DNA from: Candidatus Nitrosopumilus sp.
GTDB lineage: Archaea > Thermoproteota > Nitrososphaeria > Nitrososphaerales > Nitrosopumilaceae
Reading direction: 5' to 3'
DNA length: 6,186 nt
Assembly: GCA_013002265.1 (NCBI GenBank)
Contig: JABDKK010000016.1
Span: forward strand, 1 to 6,186
In this document: positions 1 through 5,885 of the stretch, piece after piece
Layout of the letters: every line of letters begins with the position of its first letter
Position numbering within the stretch: the first letter of the stretch is position 1
Notes under the pieces: model-generated
Databases searched by the model: none
The model's input: only the letters and a program-made list of their open reading frames with translations
Told to the model about the DNA's origin: nothing
Translations under genes and position numbers: made by a program

Positions 1-249
1 GGCATCAGTTACACATGTGCCTAACTCAACATTGTTTGTAACAGCAGCAATTGCAGACAACATTACCCAAGGATCTAAAACTATGGCATTTTTCCATTGG
101 GGGACATTTGTATGGTCCATATAGAAGATAGAGTCATATCCTGTTTTATCAGCAAGCATACAGGCAGTTAAAATCTGATCCTCAGTGTAGCCTGCTCTGG
201 CAACATTTAGTCCGTTTTGAATTCCAAATTTAATATCCTTTCGAGTCAC
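1..249 (-). CDS. Luciferase-like (LLM family) F420-dependent oxidoreductase, N-terminal part only
   Basis: The first 83 codons read in from a GTG at 249-247 and leave the window at position 1, so the C-terminal three quarters is missing. The start VTRKDIKFGIQNG leads into the first strand of a TIM barrel. Then come the typical early features of the luciferase-like / methylene-H4MPT-reductase-like family: a helix ending in ADKTGYDSIFYMDH (the family's 'G-[YF]-D-S ... DH' region), then LDPWVMLSAIAAVT and the next strand VELGTCVTDA. Members transfer hydride with reduced coenzyme F420, or use FMN; the substrate cannot be told from this part. GTG is preferred because a GAGGG purine run lies 8 nt upstream; an in-frame TTG six bases earlier would leave only 2 nt of spacing. 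It has its own TATA-like element and follows the dehydrogenase gene on the same strand after a T-rich terminator, so it is probably transcribed separately. The family call is firm and the exact role unknown. Confidence 0.85.
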   Translation of the reverse strand, partial: MTRKDIKFGIQNGLNVARAGYTEDQILTACMLADKTGYDSIFYMDHTNVPQWKNAIVLDPWVMLSAIAAVTNNVELGTCVTDA

Positions 250-270
250 GTACAATTCCCTCAGAGTATT

Positions 271-285
271 AGAATAAAAAGTTTA
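271..285 (-). promoter_or_regulatory. TATA-like promoter of the LLM oxidoreductase
   Basis: On the minus strand an AAACTTTTTATT element lies with its centre about 28 nt before the GTG start, the usual archaeal distance for a TATA box driving a nearly leaderless transcript. The AAAC just upstream could serve as a BRE. This rests on position and composition only. Confidence 0.4.
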
Positions 286-314
286 ACCAAGCTGCCAATT
301 TCGTAGTTTTCAAG

Positions 315-341
315 AAAAATAGTAAAAAAAAGTAAAAAAAA
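315..341 (-). terminator. Oligo-T terminator after the alcohol dehydrogenase gene
   Basis: Read on the minus strand, the 35 bases after the dehydrogenase TAA hold three T runs (T8 at 341-334, T8 at 331-324, T5 at 319-315) separated by short spacers; a further TTC-AT stretch precedes them. There is no stem-loop. Archaeal RNA polymerase terminates on such T tracts. The unit AGTAAAAAAA (plus strand) is directly repeated at 321-340. Confidence 0.75.
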
Positions 342-349
342 TGAATTTT

Positions 350-1294
350 TTACAAATTGCCTGCTTTGATATCTTCAAGACATTTGACAACATCTTCTTT
401 AGATATTGGGATTGGGTTTGGATCCAAATGTCCTCTGTCAGTCATTACGACATCTGCAGCTTCGGAGACATCAGCTTTGAGTTCTAATTTCTCAAATCCT
501 AGTTTCTCCATAGCCTCTTTGAATCTATCATAGAAGATTGATTTGTTATGCTTGTGTGCAACTGTAGTACAAGATGATAGTGAATAACCATGAGGTACTC
601 CTTCATTTGAGAAAACGTAAGACAATGCGTGTCCTAATGTTGTAGAGCAATTTCCAAATCCCATTCCAGATAACATTGAACCGTATGGATAGTTCTCTGG
701 TTTATCATTCATAATTGCATCATAGAGAATCTCAAATGCTTGTTTGCACAGTGTTCTTGTCAAATCATTTCCCAATTTGCTGTCATAGCCTTCAGTTGCT
801 TGGGCACATGCATCACAAACTGAGTTATTTACAATTTGTTGCGGGGTGCCTTTCAAAAAGTATGAATCAACAACGGCCATATCTGCAAGGAATCTGTCTT
901 CATGTAGCAGTTTCTTTTTGCCATCAAATTTTAAAACGCAGTATGTTGTCATTTCAGCTCCTGTTCCAAATGTAGTAGGGATCAAAATCTTCTCTACACC
1001 AAAATCTTGAGCAGAATATTTTACAACATCTAATGAGCTTCCTCCACCTAATCCAATTAAGACAGATGGTTTTTTGTCTTTGAATTCAGCAATCAATGAA
1101 TTTACATCATCAATTGAAGGTTCTGGCTTTACTTTGTCATAAAGCATGTAATCTTGAATGCCCATTTTATCTAGCCACTTTCCAGATAATTCTGGAGGGG
1201 CTGTTGTTACCACAAGAGCATTTTTTGGATACTCTGTTTCACTAAGTGCGTTTTCACCAAAATTGATAACTTTTGGAATTCGTACTGTGTGCAT
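350..1294 (-). CDS. Iron-family (group III) alcohol dehydrogenase, probable malonic/succinic semialdehyde reductase
   Basis: This 314-residue protein is cytoplasmic and NAD(P)H-dependent by family. The nucleotide-binding motif is at residues 81-92 (GLGGGSSLDVVK), followed by PTTFGTGAEMT at 106-116, both diagnostic of the iron-containing ADH / dehydroquinate-synthase-like fold. Expected metal ligands are D161, H222 (in LGHALSY) and H235 (in VPHGYSLS). The usual fourth ligand, the His four residues after the Asp, is Gln165. The protein is shorter than typical family members (about 380 residues), mostly in the C-terminal helical domain. In Nitrosopumilus maritimus a member of this family is the malonic semialdehyde reductase of the 3-hydroxypropionate/4-hydroxybutyrate CO2-fixation cycle, and this gene is probably its counterpart by inference. 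Glycerol-1-phosphate dehydrogenase is a distant alternative, but the motifs fit the ADH branch better. The ATG start lies 27 nt after a clear TATA box with no Shine-Dalgarno sequence, indicating a leaderless message. Confidence 0.85.
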   Translation of the reverse strand: MHTVRIPKVINFGENALSETEYPKNALVVTTAPPELSGKWLDKMGIQDYMLYDKVKPEPSIDDVNSLIAEFKDKKPSVLIGLGGGSSLDVVKYSAQDFGVEKILIPTTFGTGAEMTTYCVLKFDGKKKLLHEDRFLADMAVVDSYFLKGTPQQIVNNSVCDACAQATEGYDSKLGNDLTRTLCKQAFEILYDAIMNDKPENYPYGSMLSGMGFGNCSTTLGHALSYVFSNEGVPHGYSLSSCTTVAHKHNKSIFYDRFKEAMEKLGFEKLELKADVSEAADVVMTDRGHLDPNPIPISKEDVVKCLEDIKAGNL

Positions 1295-1315
1295 AACTCA
1301 AAGATATTATTGATT

Positions 1316-1326
1316 ATTATTATATG
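1316..1326 (-). promoter_or_regulatory. TATA box of the alcohol dehydrogenase gene
   Basis: ATATAATA at 1325-1318 (minus strand) is centred about 27 nt before the ATG at 1294, so transcription should begin at or within a few bases of the start codon. The same octamer stands before the Kef gene. It sits in the 56-bp gap after the antiporter gene, showing that the dehydrogenase need not depend on read-through. Confidence 0.65.
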
Positions 1327-1350
1327 TTGCAACGAAAAAGTACATAAAAT

Positions 1351-2967
1351 CTAACTTTCGCTTTTAGGAATTGGTTTTTTTGATAACAACCCCATAATAG
1401 ATTGATTTGTCACAATTCCTATAATTTTTCCATTTGGACTAGGTTCAGTAACCGGGATCATATCATAAGGATGAGAATTCATTTTTTGAATTACAGAAAA
1501 CAGATACTCTTGAGGAAGTACTGTGTTGAATTTTCTATTCATGATATCCTGTGCAGTGTATTTATCATAGCTGTTTTTGTGAACCTTTGATAGATCTTTT
1601 TGAGAAATTATACCTACAGTCTGATCAACATCATTTACCAAGCAGGGTATCTTGGATAAATCATATTTTTCCAAAATATCTTTAATTTTTTCATTTTGGA
1701 AAACTGTTGGATATTTTGTAATCATTACATCTTCAGCTTTTTTATCAGACACGGCACGTCGGAAATAGATTGGAAACATTGCAATCTCTAGATTTCCAAC
1801 CTTGACTTGAATTACTTTTTTTAATTTACGCTGCAATTCAACACTAGATATAACCATTGTAATCAGAGTTCCTAAAACAAGCAAAGAGAACATATTCTTA
1901 TCAACAATATCTACTTCAAGCAGAGACAAAAGAAGGGCAAGATCTACTGCACCCTTGGACATAACACCATAGGCAACAGTGGTTGCAGGATACATTCGTG
2001 CTATGCGAACAGCTATCCAAGAGGCTACAAACTTTACTCCAACAATAATTCCTATAAAGACTGCAATTACCCAAATTGGAATCTCCAAAAAGCCAGTTGT
2101 AAAATGCAGCCCTATTCCTGCAAAAAATATTGGAATAAAAACACCATATCCAATTACATGAATATTTTGAGAAATCTCAGTATAATCTTCTCTATTCATT
2201 CTAGATACTGCAACTCCCAAAAGCAGTGCACCTATTGCGCCATGTATTCCACTTAATTCTGCAAAGTATGCAACTAAAAGGATCATGCCAACAACTAACC
2301 CAAAATAAATTAGTTTGACTTGGAAATGCTTTCGAATAAATCTGAAAAATCGCGGAACAACAAACTTTGAGACCAATCCAGCAACTACAAAAAAGATTAT
2401 CATCTTTGCAAACAACCACAAGAATTCAGAAATTTCGGGGTTGTCACTTTGATTTACTTGAATTAGAACACTTGTAATGATAATTGCAATAAATTCAACA
2501 ATTGCAGTCACTGTAAATATTTCCAGACCAATGGTAGAGCGAAGTTTTCCCAAGTCAGTGAGAATTTTTGCAGTAACACCAAGACTTGATGCAGCAATTA
2601 CACTTGCAATTGCAAATGCATGAATGAAATTCATATCTAATGCTAACCCAAAAATTCCTGCAGTTACAAATGGAATCAAGAATGCAACAGCAGAGCCTGC
2701 AAAAATTCTTCCTCGCATTACTTTGAATAATCCTGCAATATCAATTTCTTCTAGTCCGATTAAGAAAAATAAGAAGAATACACCTATTGATACAAAAAGA
2801 TCAATTGCCTCCACTGGTTGAACAATTGCAAATAATGCAGGACCAACAATTATTCCTGCCAAAACATTTCCTATAATGGTTGGCTGATTAATTCTATGCA
2901 TTAGTTCACCAAATAATTTAGCTGATACAATTAGGACTGCAAGATAAAGAATGGATTCAAAAACCAA
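1351..2967 (-). CDS. Kef-type (CPA2) cation/proton antiporter with C-terminal CBS pair
   Basis: A 538-residue integral membrane protein that should exchange K+ or Na+ for H+ across the cytoplasmic membrane. Residues 1-375 hold about 12 hydrophobic segments. Family signatures are QPTIIGNVLAGIIVGP (28-43), FFLIGLEEID (67-76) and MSKGAVDLALL (336-346, with the basic residue of the late transport helix at K338). The transport-site helix reads TAIVEFIAI (154-162), so Glu158 stands where Kef/Nha proteins carry QD, ND or DD. The cytosolic tail (about 411-530) is two CBS repeats, beginning AEDVM and AQDIM, each ending in a GII/GIV strand. CBS pairs usually sense adenine nucleotides and here replace the RCK/TrkA-N domain of KefB/C. 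The start is TTG: a TAG lies five codons upstream in frame, the next ATG is codon 23 inside the first membrane helix, and a TATA box is about 30 nt upstream. It diverges from the glycerate kinase gene. The transported ion is unknown. Confidence 0.9.
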   Translation of the reverse strand: MVFESILYLAVLIVSAKLFGELMHRINQPTIIGNVLAGIIVGPALFAIVQPVEAIDLFVSIGVFFLFFLIGLEEIDIAGLFKVMRGRIFAGSAVAFLIPFVTAGIFGLALDMNFIHAFAIASVIAASSLGVTAKILTDLGKLRSTIGLEIFTVTAIVEFIAIIITSVLIQVNQSDNPEISEFLWLFAKMIIFFVVAGLVSKFVVPRFFRFIRKHFQVKLIYFGLVVGMILLVAYFAELSGIHGAIGALLLGVAVSRMNREDYTEISQNIHVIGYGVFIPIFFAGIGLHFTTGFLEIPIWVIAVFIGIIVGVKFVASWIAVRIARMYPATTVAYGVMSKGAVDLALLLSLLEVDIVDKNMFSLLVLGTLITMVISSVELQRKLKKVIQVKVGNLEIAMFPIYFRRAVSDKKAEDVMITKYPTVFQNEKIKDILEKYDLSKIPCLVNDVDQTVGIISQKDLSKVHKNSYDKYTAQDIMNRKFNTVLPQEYLFSVIQKMNSHPYDMIPVTEPSPNGKIIGIVTNQSIMGLLSKKPIPKSES

Positions 2968-2983
2968 GGCTAAGAAAGACTAG

Positions 2984-3004
2984 TAACGTGCGTTATTATA
3001 TCTT
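2984..3004. promoter_or_regulatory. Shared divergent promoter between Kef antiporter and glycerate kinase
   Basis: The short gap between the two divergent genes holds one strong AT element, TTATTATATC (2993-3002); its complement contains ATATAATA (3001-2994). Its centre is about 30 nt from the antiporter TTG and about 25 nt from the kinase ATG at 3023, so one TATA element can serve both directions. Next to it, 2984-2995 is an imperfect-centre inverted repeat (TAACG-TG-CGTTA) that could be an operator on the antiporter side. Confidence 0.5.
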
Positions 3005-3022
3005 GGTTGAATGACAGGTAGT

Positions 3023-4300
3023 ATGATCATACAAAATTTTAAGGAATTGGCAAATTCTGATAAAAAGAAAGATTGTCTTGAAATTTTAGAGGCAGGACTG
3101 CAAGCTGCAAAACCAGAAAACATTATTCCAAAATTTGTAATGCCAAATAAAATCAAAATCAATAATAATGAAATTAAACTTGATAAATTTTCAAACATTT
3201 ACTCAGTTGCATTTGGAAAAGCTGCAGATTCTATGACTAGAGCACTGAATGCGATAGTTCCAATAAAAAATGGAATAGTTGTAATTCCAAAAGGTTCTAA
3301 ATCAACTATCAAGGGCAAAAAATTTCAGATTTTTAATTCTAGACATCCAAAACCAGATAAAACAAGTGTAAAAGCTGCAAAAGAAGTGATAAAGTTTATT
3401 GAAAACAGACGAAATGATGAACTGGTAATTTTTCTAGTTTCAGGTGGTGGCTCATCCTTACTTGCAATGCCAAATGAAATAACCCTTGATGATAAAATAC
3501 ATGTTACAAATTTACTTTTAAAATCAGGAGCTACAATTCAAGAGTTCAATTGTGTAAGAAAGCACCTATCGAAAATCAAAGGCGGGAAACTAGTTGAAGA
3601 TATGAAATGCAGTGGCATAAGCTTAGTAATGTCAGATGTTGAAGGCGATGATCTATCAGCTATTGCATCAGGAACTACATACATGGATAACACAACATTT
3701 TCAGATGCCATAGATATTTTAGAAAAATACAAACTCAAAAGAAAAACGCCAATTGAGGTTTTACAAGTATTAGAAAAAGGAAAAAAGGGTCAATCCGAAA
3801 TCATTGTAAAAAAACCCATGATAAAAAATTACGTCATTGCAAACAACAACGATTGTCTTAATGAGATGAAAAAAGTCGCAAAAAGCAAGGGCTACAATGT
3901 AAAAACAATGCAGATTTTTGGAGACATTAAAGAGGCAGTAAGAAAAATTCTTGAAAACATATCTGATGAGCAAAAATCATGCCTGATTTTTGGGGGAGAA
4001 ACTACTGTCAAGGTTTTAGGAAAGGGTATGGGAGGAAGAAATCAAGAATTGGTTCTAAGACTGTTAAAAAATACACAGAAATTAAAAAAAATGGTCATTG
4101 CATCTCTTGGAACAGACGGAATTGACGGTAACTCTGTTTTTGCAGGAGCAATTACAGAAAATATCAAAGTAGATTTGAAAACAATGAAAGAATTTCTCAA
4201 AAATAGTGATTCTGGAAGATTCTTTCAAAAACAAAAGGCAAACATTGTAACTGATTTTACACATACAAATCTAATGGATATAGGGATAATTTTGAAATGA
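3023..4300 (+). CDS. Glycerate 2-kinase, MOFRL family (GckA/TtuD type)
   Basis: This cytoplasmic enzyme phosphorylates D-glycerate with ATP, giving 2-phosphoglycerate, and so feeds glycerate into the lower glycolytic/gluconeogenic pathway. Numbered from the upstream ATG at 3011 (429 residues), it shows the DUF4147 N-terminal domain with AFGKAA (67-72), RHPKPD (111-116), VSGGGSSLL (143-151), RKHLSKIKGG (183-192) and MSDVEGDDLSAIASG (207-221). The C-terminal MOFRL domain follows with GGETTV (328-333), GKGMGGRNQE (337-346), SLGTDGIDG (365-373) and THTNLMDI (417-424). Length and motif order are normal for a complete enzyme. I place the start at 3023, giving 425 residues that begin MIIQNF: the only TATA element is about 25 nt upstream of it, and AGGTAGT just before it resembles a Shine-Dalgarno. 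The ATG at 3011 would lie only about 13 nt from the TATA centre. Hydroxypyruvate or glycerate from C1/C2 metabolism is the likely substrate source, but no neighbour proves this. Confidence 0.88.
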   Translation: MIIQNFKELANSDKKKDCLEILEAGLQAAKPENIIPKFVMPNKIKINNNEIKLDKFSNIYSVAFGKAADSMTRALNAIVPIKNGIVVIPKGSKSTIKGKKFQIFNSRHPKPDKTSVKAAKEVIKFIENRRNDELVIFLVSGGGSSLLAMPNEITLDDKIHVTNLLLKSGATIQEFNCVRKHLSKIKGGKLVEDMKCSGISLVMSDVEGDDLSAIASGTTYMDNTTFSDAIDILEKYKLKRKTPIEVLQVLEKGKKGQSEIIVKKPMIKNYVIANNNDCLNEMKKVAKSKGYNVKTMQIFGDIKEAVRKILENISDEQKSCLIFGGETTVKVLGKGMGGRNQELVLRLLKNTQKLKKMVIASLGTDGIDGNSVFAGAITENIKVDLKTMKEFLKNSDSGRFFQKQKANIVTDFTHTNLMDIGIILK

Positions 4301-4316
4301 GCAATTTAAAAAATAT

Positions 4317-4330
4317 TCAAAATTTTTACT
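4317..4330 (+). terminator. Possible weak oligo-T terminator after glycerate kinase
   Basis: A T5 run (4323-4327) inside an AT-rich stretch about 25 nt after the kinase TGA is the first T tract downstream. It has no hairpin. It is weak compared with the T8 tracts at 324-341. Confidence 0.3.
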
Positions 4331-4395
4331 TAAACTAAACAAATAACCAATCAATAGTGAGAGTCTTTGAAATAGGATAATCGCTTAATCAATAC

Positions 4396-4500
4396 ATGAT
4401 AAAAAATGAAAAGGGATTTTGCAATAATGAAAAATGCAAGTGTGACTGTCACAAGGGATCAAGTTTTAGGAGAGGGAACAGTAGGAGGCAATATTGCTAG
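4396..4500 (+). CDS. Possible 34-residue Cys-rich mini-protein
   Basis: A short ORF from ATG 4396 to TAG 4500. Residues 9-19 read CNNEKCKCDCH, giving Cys at 9, 14, 16 and 18, His at 19, and a final Cys34 at the end of a basic tail (FRRGNSRRQYC). The C-x4-C-x-C-x-C-H cluster is dense enough to bind a zinc ion or cluster, and very small Cys-rich proteins are common in this group of archaea. I recognise no family. No good TATA box or Shine-Dalgarno precedes the ATG. An overlapping frame (from ATG 4406, 49 codons) is also open but lacks any pattern. This may be a real micro-protein or the start of a larger broken gene. Together with the remnant that follows, it fills the otherwise gene-free 4301-4827 gap. 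Confidence 0.3.
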   Translation: MIKNEKGFCNNEKCKCDCHKGSSFRRGNSRRQYC

Positions 4501-4551
4501 AAAAACAATTCAATGGTCGCAGTGTGGTTTGAATGATTTCTTTGGCATCTC

Positions 4552-4799
4552 ATGATTGTCATTCTCAGATGATTACAGCTAAACAAACCGCACGAAGATC
4601 CTGTTAAATTTTCAGTACACATAGTTCAGTCTAGCGGAAGATTATCGTTAAAATCAATGATAAGGATTATCTGGAATTCCAGTCGGCAGATGAGCATTCA
4701 GGTCCAGAGTCGATGAGAAGATTTCAGAGATTATTCAGTATTATATCATTATTGAACGTAATAGAAAGAGGCATTCTCACCATAGTTTGTTTAATGTAG
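4552..4799 (+). pseudogene. Frame-shifted remnant of a small unrecognised gene
   Basis: Two overlapping open stretches read like one decayed protein. The first, in the frame of ATG 4552, meets an in-frame TGA at 4570. It continues LQLNKPHEDPVKFSVHIVQSSG from 4573 and then loses character near 4635. The second, in another frame from 4635, reads KIIVKINDKDYLEFQS followed by ESMRRFQRLFSIISLLNVIERG and stops at TAG 4797-4799. Joined by one small indel near 4635, they give strand-strand-helix secondary structure and a charge pattern typical of real proteins. I cannot name a family. One stop plus one frameshift suggest a pseudogene; sequencing error or chance are alternatives. No intact gene is seen on either strand between 4501 and 4827. 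Confidence 0.35.
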
Positions 4800-4827
4800 G
4801 GCAAAAAAGAAAAAATATTGACATCCA

Positions 4828-5130
4828 TTGAGTAAAATAAAATTTCAATCAAAGAAGCAAACAAAAAAGATATCCCTAGAAAAAAAGACAGTGTTGGCAA
4901 TAATCATATTTTTTTCAGCAATTGTGTTCTACTCGTCTGTCATTTCTCCTGAAACAGGTGAAAAAATACTATATGGTAAAAATCCTCCTGGTAAGAGTTC
5001 AATAGACATAGAATACAGTGAAATTATTCTCTCAGGTAATTATGAGTGCATGGAATCTGCATCATCAAAAGCAAATGGAAATCTACCTACTTTTGTGGAA
5101 GAATTTAACAAATGCAATACAAAATCATAA
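4828..5130 (+). CDS. Small single-pass membrane-anchored hypothetical protein
   Basis: A 100-residue protein of unknown function. The first 20 residues are strongly basic (nine lysines, ending LEKK). One hydrophobic helix follows at about 21-40 (TVLAIIIFFSAIVFYSSVIS), and then about 60 polar residues. By the positive-inside rule the tail faces outside, so it could be a signal anchor or an uncleaved signal peptide. The outer part has just two cysteines, C74 and C96, which could form a disulfide. The start is TTG: a TGA lies three codons upstream in frame, and the only later candidates, GTG and TTG, lie inside the membrane helix. No convincing TATA box or Shine-Dalgarno was found; an AT-rich TTTAATGT about 35 nt upstream is the best candidate. 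The lysine/AAA-rich codon use matches the upstream housekeeping genes. Its neighbours are decayed sequence, so context gives no function. Confidence 0.6.
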   Translation: MSKIKFQSKKQTKKISLEKKTVLAIIIFFSAIVFYSSVISPETGEKILYGKNPPGKSSIDIEYSEIILSGNYECMESASSKANGNLPTFVEEFNKCNTKS

Positions 5131-5179
5131 CATTACGATAGAACCTTGACATTGGTATCATCTGCCACTATCCTTTTTG

Positions 5180-5335
5180 ATGAACCTCGCAATACCTCAT
5201 GATGTCCCGACAAAACAGCTTTGTGTTGTTGCCACAAAAGTAAAACTGCATCACCTTGACATAGCCTTCGGCGCTGCAATAGAGAGCGTTGCAGATCAGG
5301 ATCATGGGTCACTTGTGAAATTATTAGAAAGATAG
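5180..5335 (+). CDS. Possible 51-residue ORF of unknown function
   Basis: The ORF runs from ATG 5180 to TAG 5335. It begins MNLAIPHDVPTK, has a hydrophobic-patterned middle (LCVVATKVKLHHLDIAFGAAIESVA) and ends LVKLLER, a natural-looking composition. The stretch is visibly richer in G+C than its surroundings. The frame opens eleven codons upstream after a TGA. No TATA box or Shine-Dalgarno is apparent. The opposite strand is also open across the region (5133-5336), so coding direction is uncertain. I recognise no family; it may be a fragment of a decayed gene. Confidence 0.25.
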   Translation: MNLAIPHDVPTKQLCVVATKVKLHHLDIAFGAAIESVADQDHGSLVKLLER

Positions 5336-5356
5336 GTTATTGTGAAAAAAAGAGAA

Positions 5357-5482
5357 TCACTGTATGAAATATGCCTGAAAGTGAGAAAGGCATTCCTCAT
5401 ACAATTCTGCCGAATCTTCATGAAGCAGACAACCACAAGCAAGCTTCACAAACCTATCTTGCTCAAAACTGAATTCATCCAT
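5357..5482 (-). CDS. Possible 41-residue Cys/His-containing mini-protein
   Basis: On the minus strand, ATG 5482 to TGA 5357 encodes 41 residues: MDEFSFEQDRFVKL, then ACGCLLHEDS, then ELYEECLSHFQAYF. Two segments carry possible metal ligands: C16-x-C18-x2-H21 and C31-x2-H34. The acidic/hydrophobic periodicity looks genuinely coding and helical. A TATA-like TTTTAAAC (5510-5503) is centred about 25 nt before the ATG, as expected for a leaderless archaeal gene, and AGTGA precedes the start. The open frame itself reaches back 15 further codons to a TGA. A plus-strand ORF from GTG 5342 covers the same DNA but has less protein-like composition. The family is unknown. Confidence 0.35.
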   Translation of the reverse strand: MDEFSFEQDRFVKLACGCLLHEDSAELYEECLSHFQAYFIQ

Positions 5483-5489
5483 GAATTCA
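5470..5489. repeat. Perfect inverted repeat, 9-bp arms with 2-bp spacer
   Basis: TGAATTCAT-CC-ATGAATTCA is perfectly symmetric. It contains the ATG of the minus-strand mini-ORF (5482-5480), so it could be an operator or an mRNA hairpin hiding the start of that transcript. It could also be a chance AT-rich palindrome. Confidence 0.6.
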
Positions 5490-5642
5490 CTTTTCAAAAT
5501 TTGTTTAAAACTCCGATGAACAATTTCTCAGTGAGTGCTAAATAGAAAATTCGCAGATAACTCTTGTTGACAGTAATTTACATTCCAGTTCGACCATCAA
5601 GAAGAGATTATGATGATAACGAACAAGAAGATACAGCATAGA

Positions 5643-5771
5643 TTATGTCCATGTATCTAGTCCATTTGAGGATTCTTTCTTCTGCTTCCATTTGTGTTCG
5701 ATCTGCAGATGAACCTCAAGTTTGTGTGGAGTGTCCAATCTAACATCACAAAGCATACATCGATAGGACAT
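5643..5771 (-). CDS. Small C2H2 zinc-finger protein
   Basis: A 42-residue ORF from ATG 5771 to TAA 5643 is a classic single C2H2 finger: YRCMLC (C5, C8), twelve residues containing LDTPHKLEV, then HLQIEH (H21, H26). The spacing C-x2-C-x12-H-x4-H matches the canonical motif, and a basic tail (KWKQKKES) follows the second His. Such a finger binds one Zn2+ and could contact DNA, RNA or a partner protein; no regulon can be inferred. Tiny one-finger C2H2 proteins occur in thaumarchaeal genomes and their viruses. Upstream, CTTTAATT centred about 26 nt before the ATG could be the TATA box of a leaderless message, and it is one of two 11-bp direct repeats. The ORF lies on the same strand and in the same frame as the recombinase fragment, 54 bases beyond that fragment's TAG, so it might once have been part of, or follows, an element-borne gene cluster. 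Confidence 0.6.
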   Translation of the reverse strand: MSYRCMLCDVRLDTPHKLEVHLQIEHKWKQKKESSNGLDTWT

Positions 5772-5802
5772 GGAATTAAAGGAGATGATTTTGGAATTAA
5801 AG
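5771..5802 (-). repeat. Pair of 11-bp direct repeats spaced 21 bp at the zinc-finger promoter
   Basis: CTTTAATTCCA occurs at 5802-5792 and again at 5781-5771 (minus strand), exactly 21 bp, about two helical turns, apart. The first copy sits at the expected TATA position and the second ends on the A of the zinc-finger ATG. This arrangement would suit cooperative repressor binding, possibly autoregulation; that is inference. Confidence 0.5.
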
Positions 5803-5885
5803 AGGGAGGTTATTGTGCGGGTTTTCTAGGACTTTACAATCTCAAAAACGTACTCATGCACACACTTCATATTATTTCCGTGTGT

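Noticed and set aside
2201..2419. Minus-strand 72-codon ORF inside the antiporter gene, and similar ORFs inside the dehydrogenase and kinase genes
   Set aside because: These are out-of-frame shadows of well-supported family members.
4671..4682. 12-bp perfect palindrome CTGGAATTCCAG
   Set aside because: It stands alone inside the decayed gene remnant, is not near a promoter and has no second copy; such a palindrome can occur by chance.
5133..5336. Open minus-strand frame of about 67 codons containing HDPDLQRSLLQ and SSKRIVADDTN
   Set aside because: It has no ATG start and is exactly antisense, codon against codon, to the better-looking 5180-5335 ORF. The resemblance to an ABC ATPase tail was too vague to support.
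5371..5393. Inverted repeat ATGCCT...AGGCAT, with a loosely similar AGGCATT motif near 4770
   Set aside because: Six-base arms with an 11-base loop and no T tract; the similarity between the two places is too short to call a repeat family.
5342..5545. Plus-strand ORF of 67 codons from GTG
   Set aside because: Its composition is unlike a folded protein, and the opposite strand offers a frame with a promoter and patterned residues.
5690..5710. GTTCGATC resembling a tRNA T-loop, considered as an attachment-site tRNA
   Set aside because: No acceptor, D or anticodon stems can be built around it, and the bases are explained by the zinc-finger codons.
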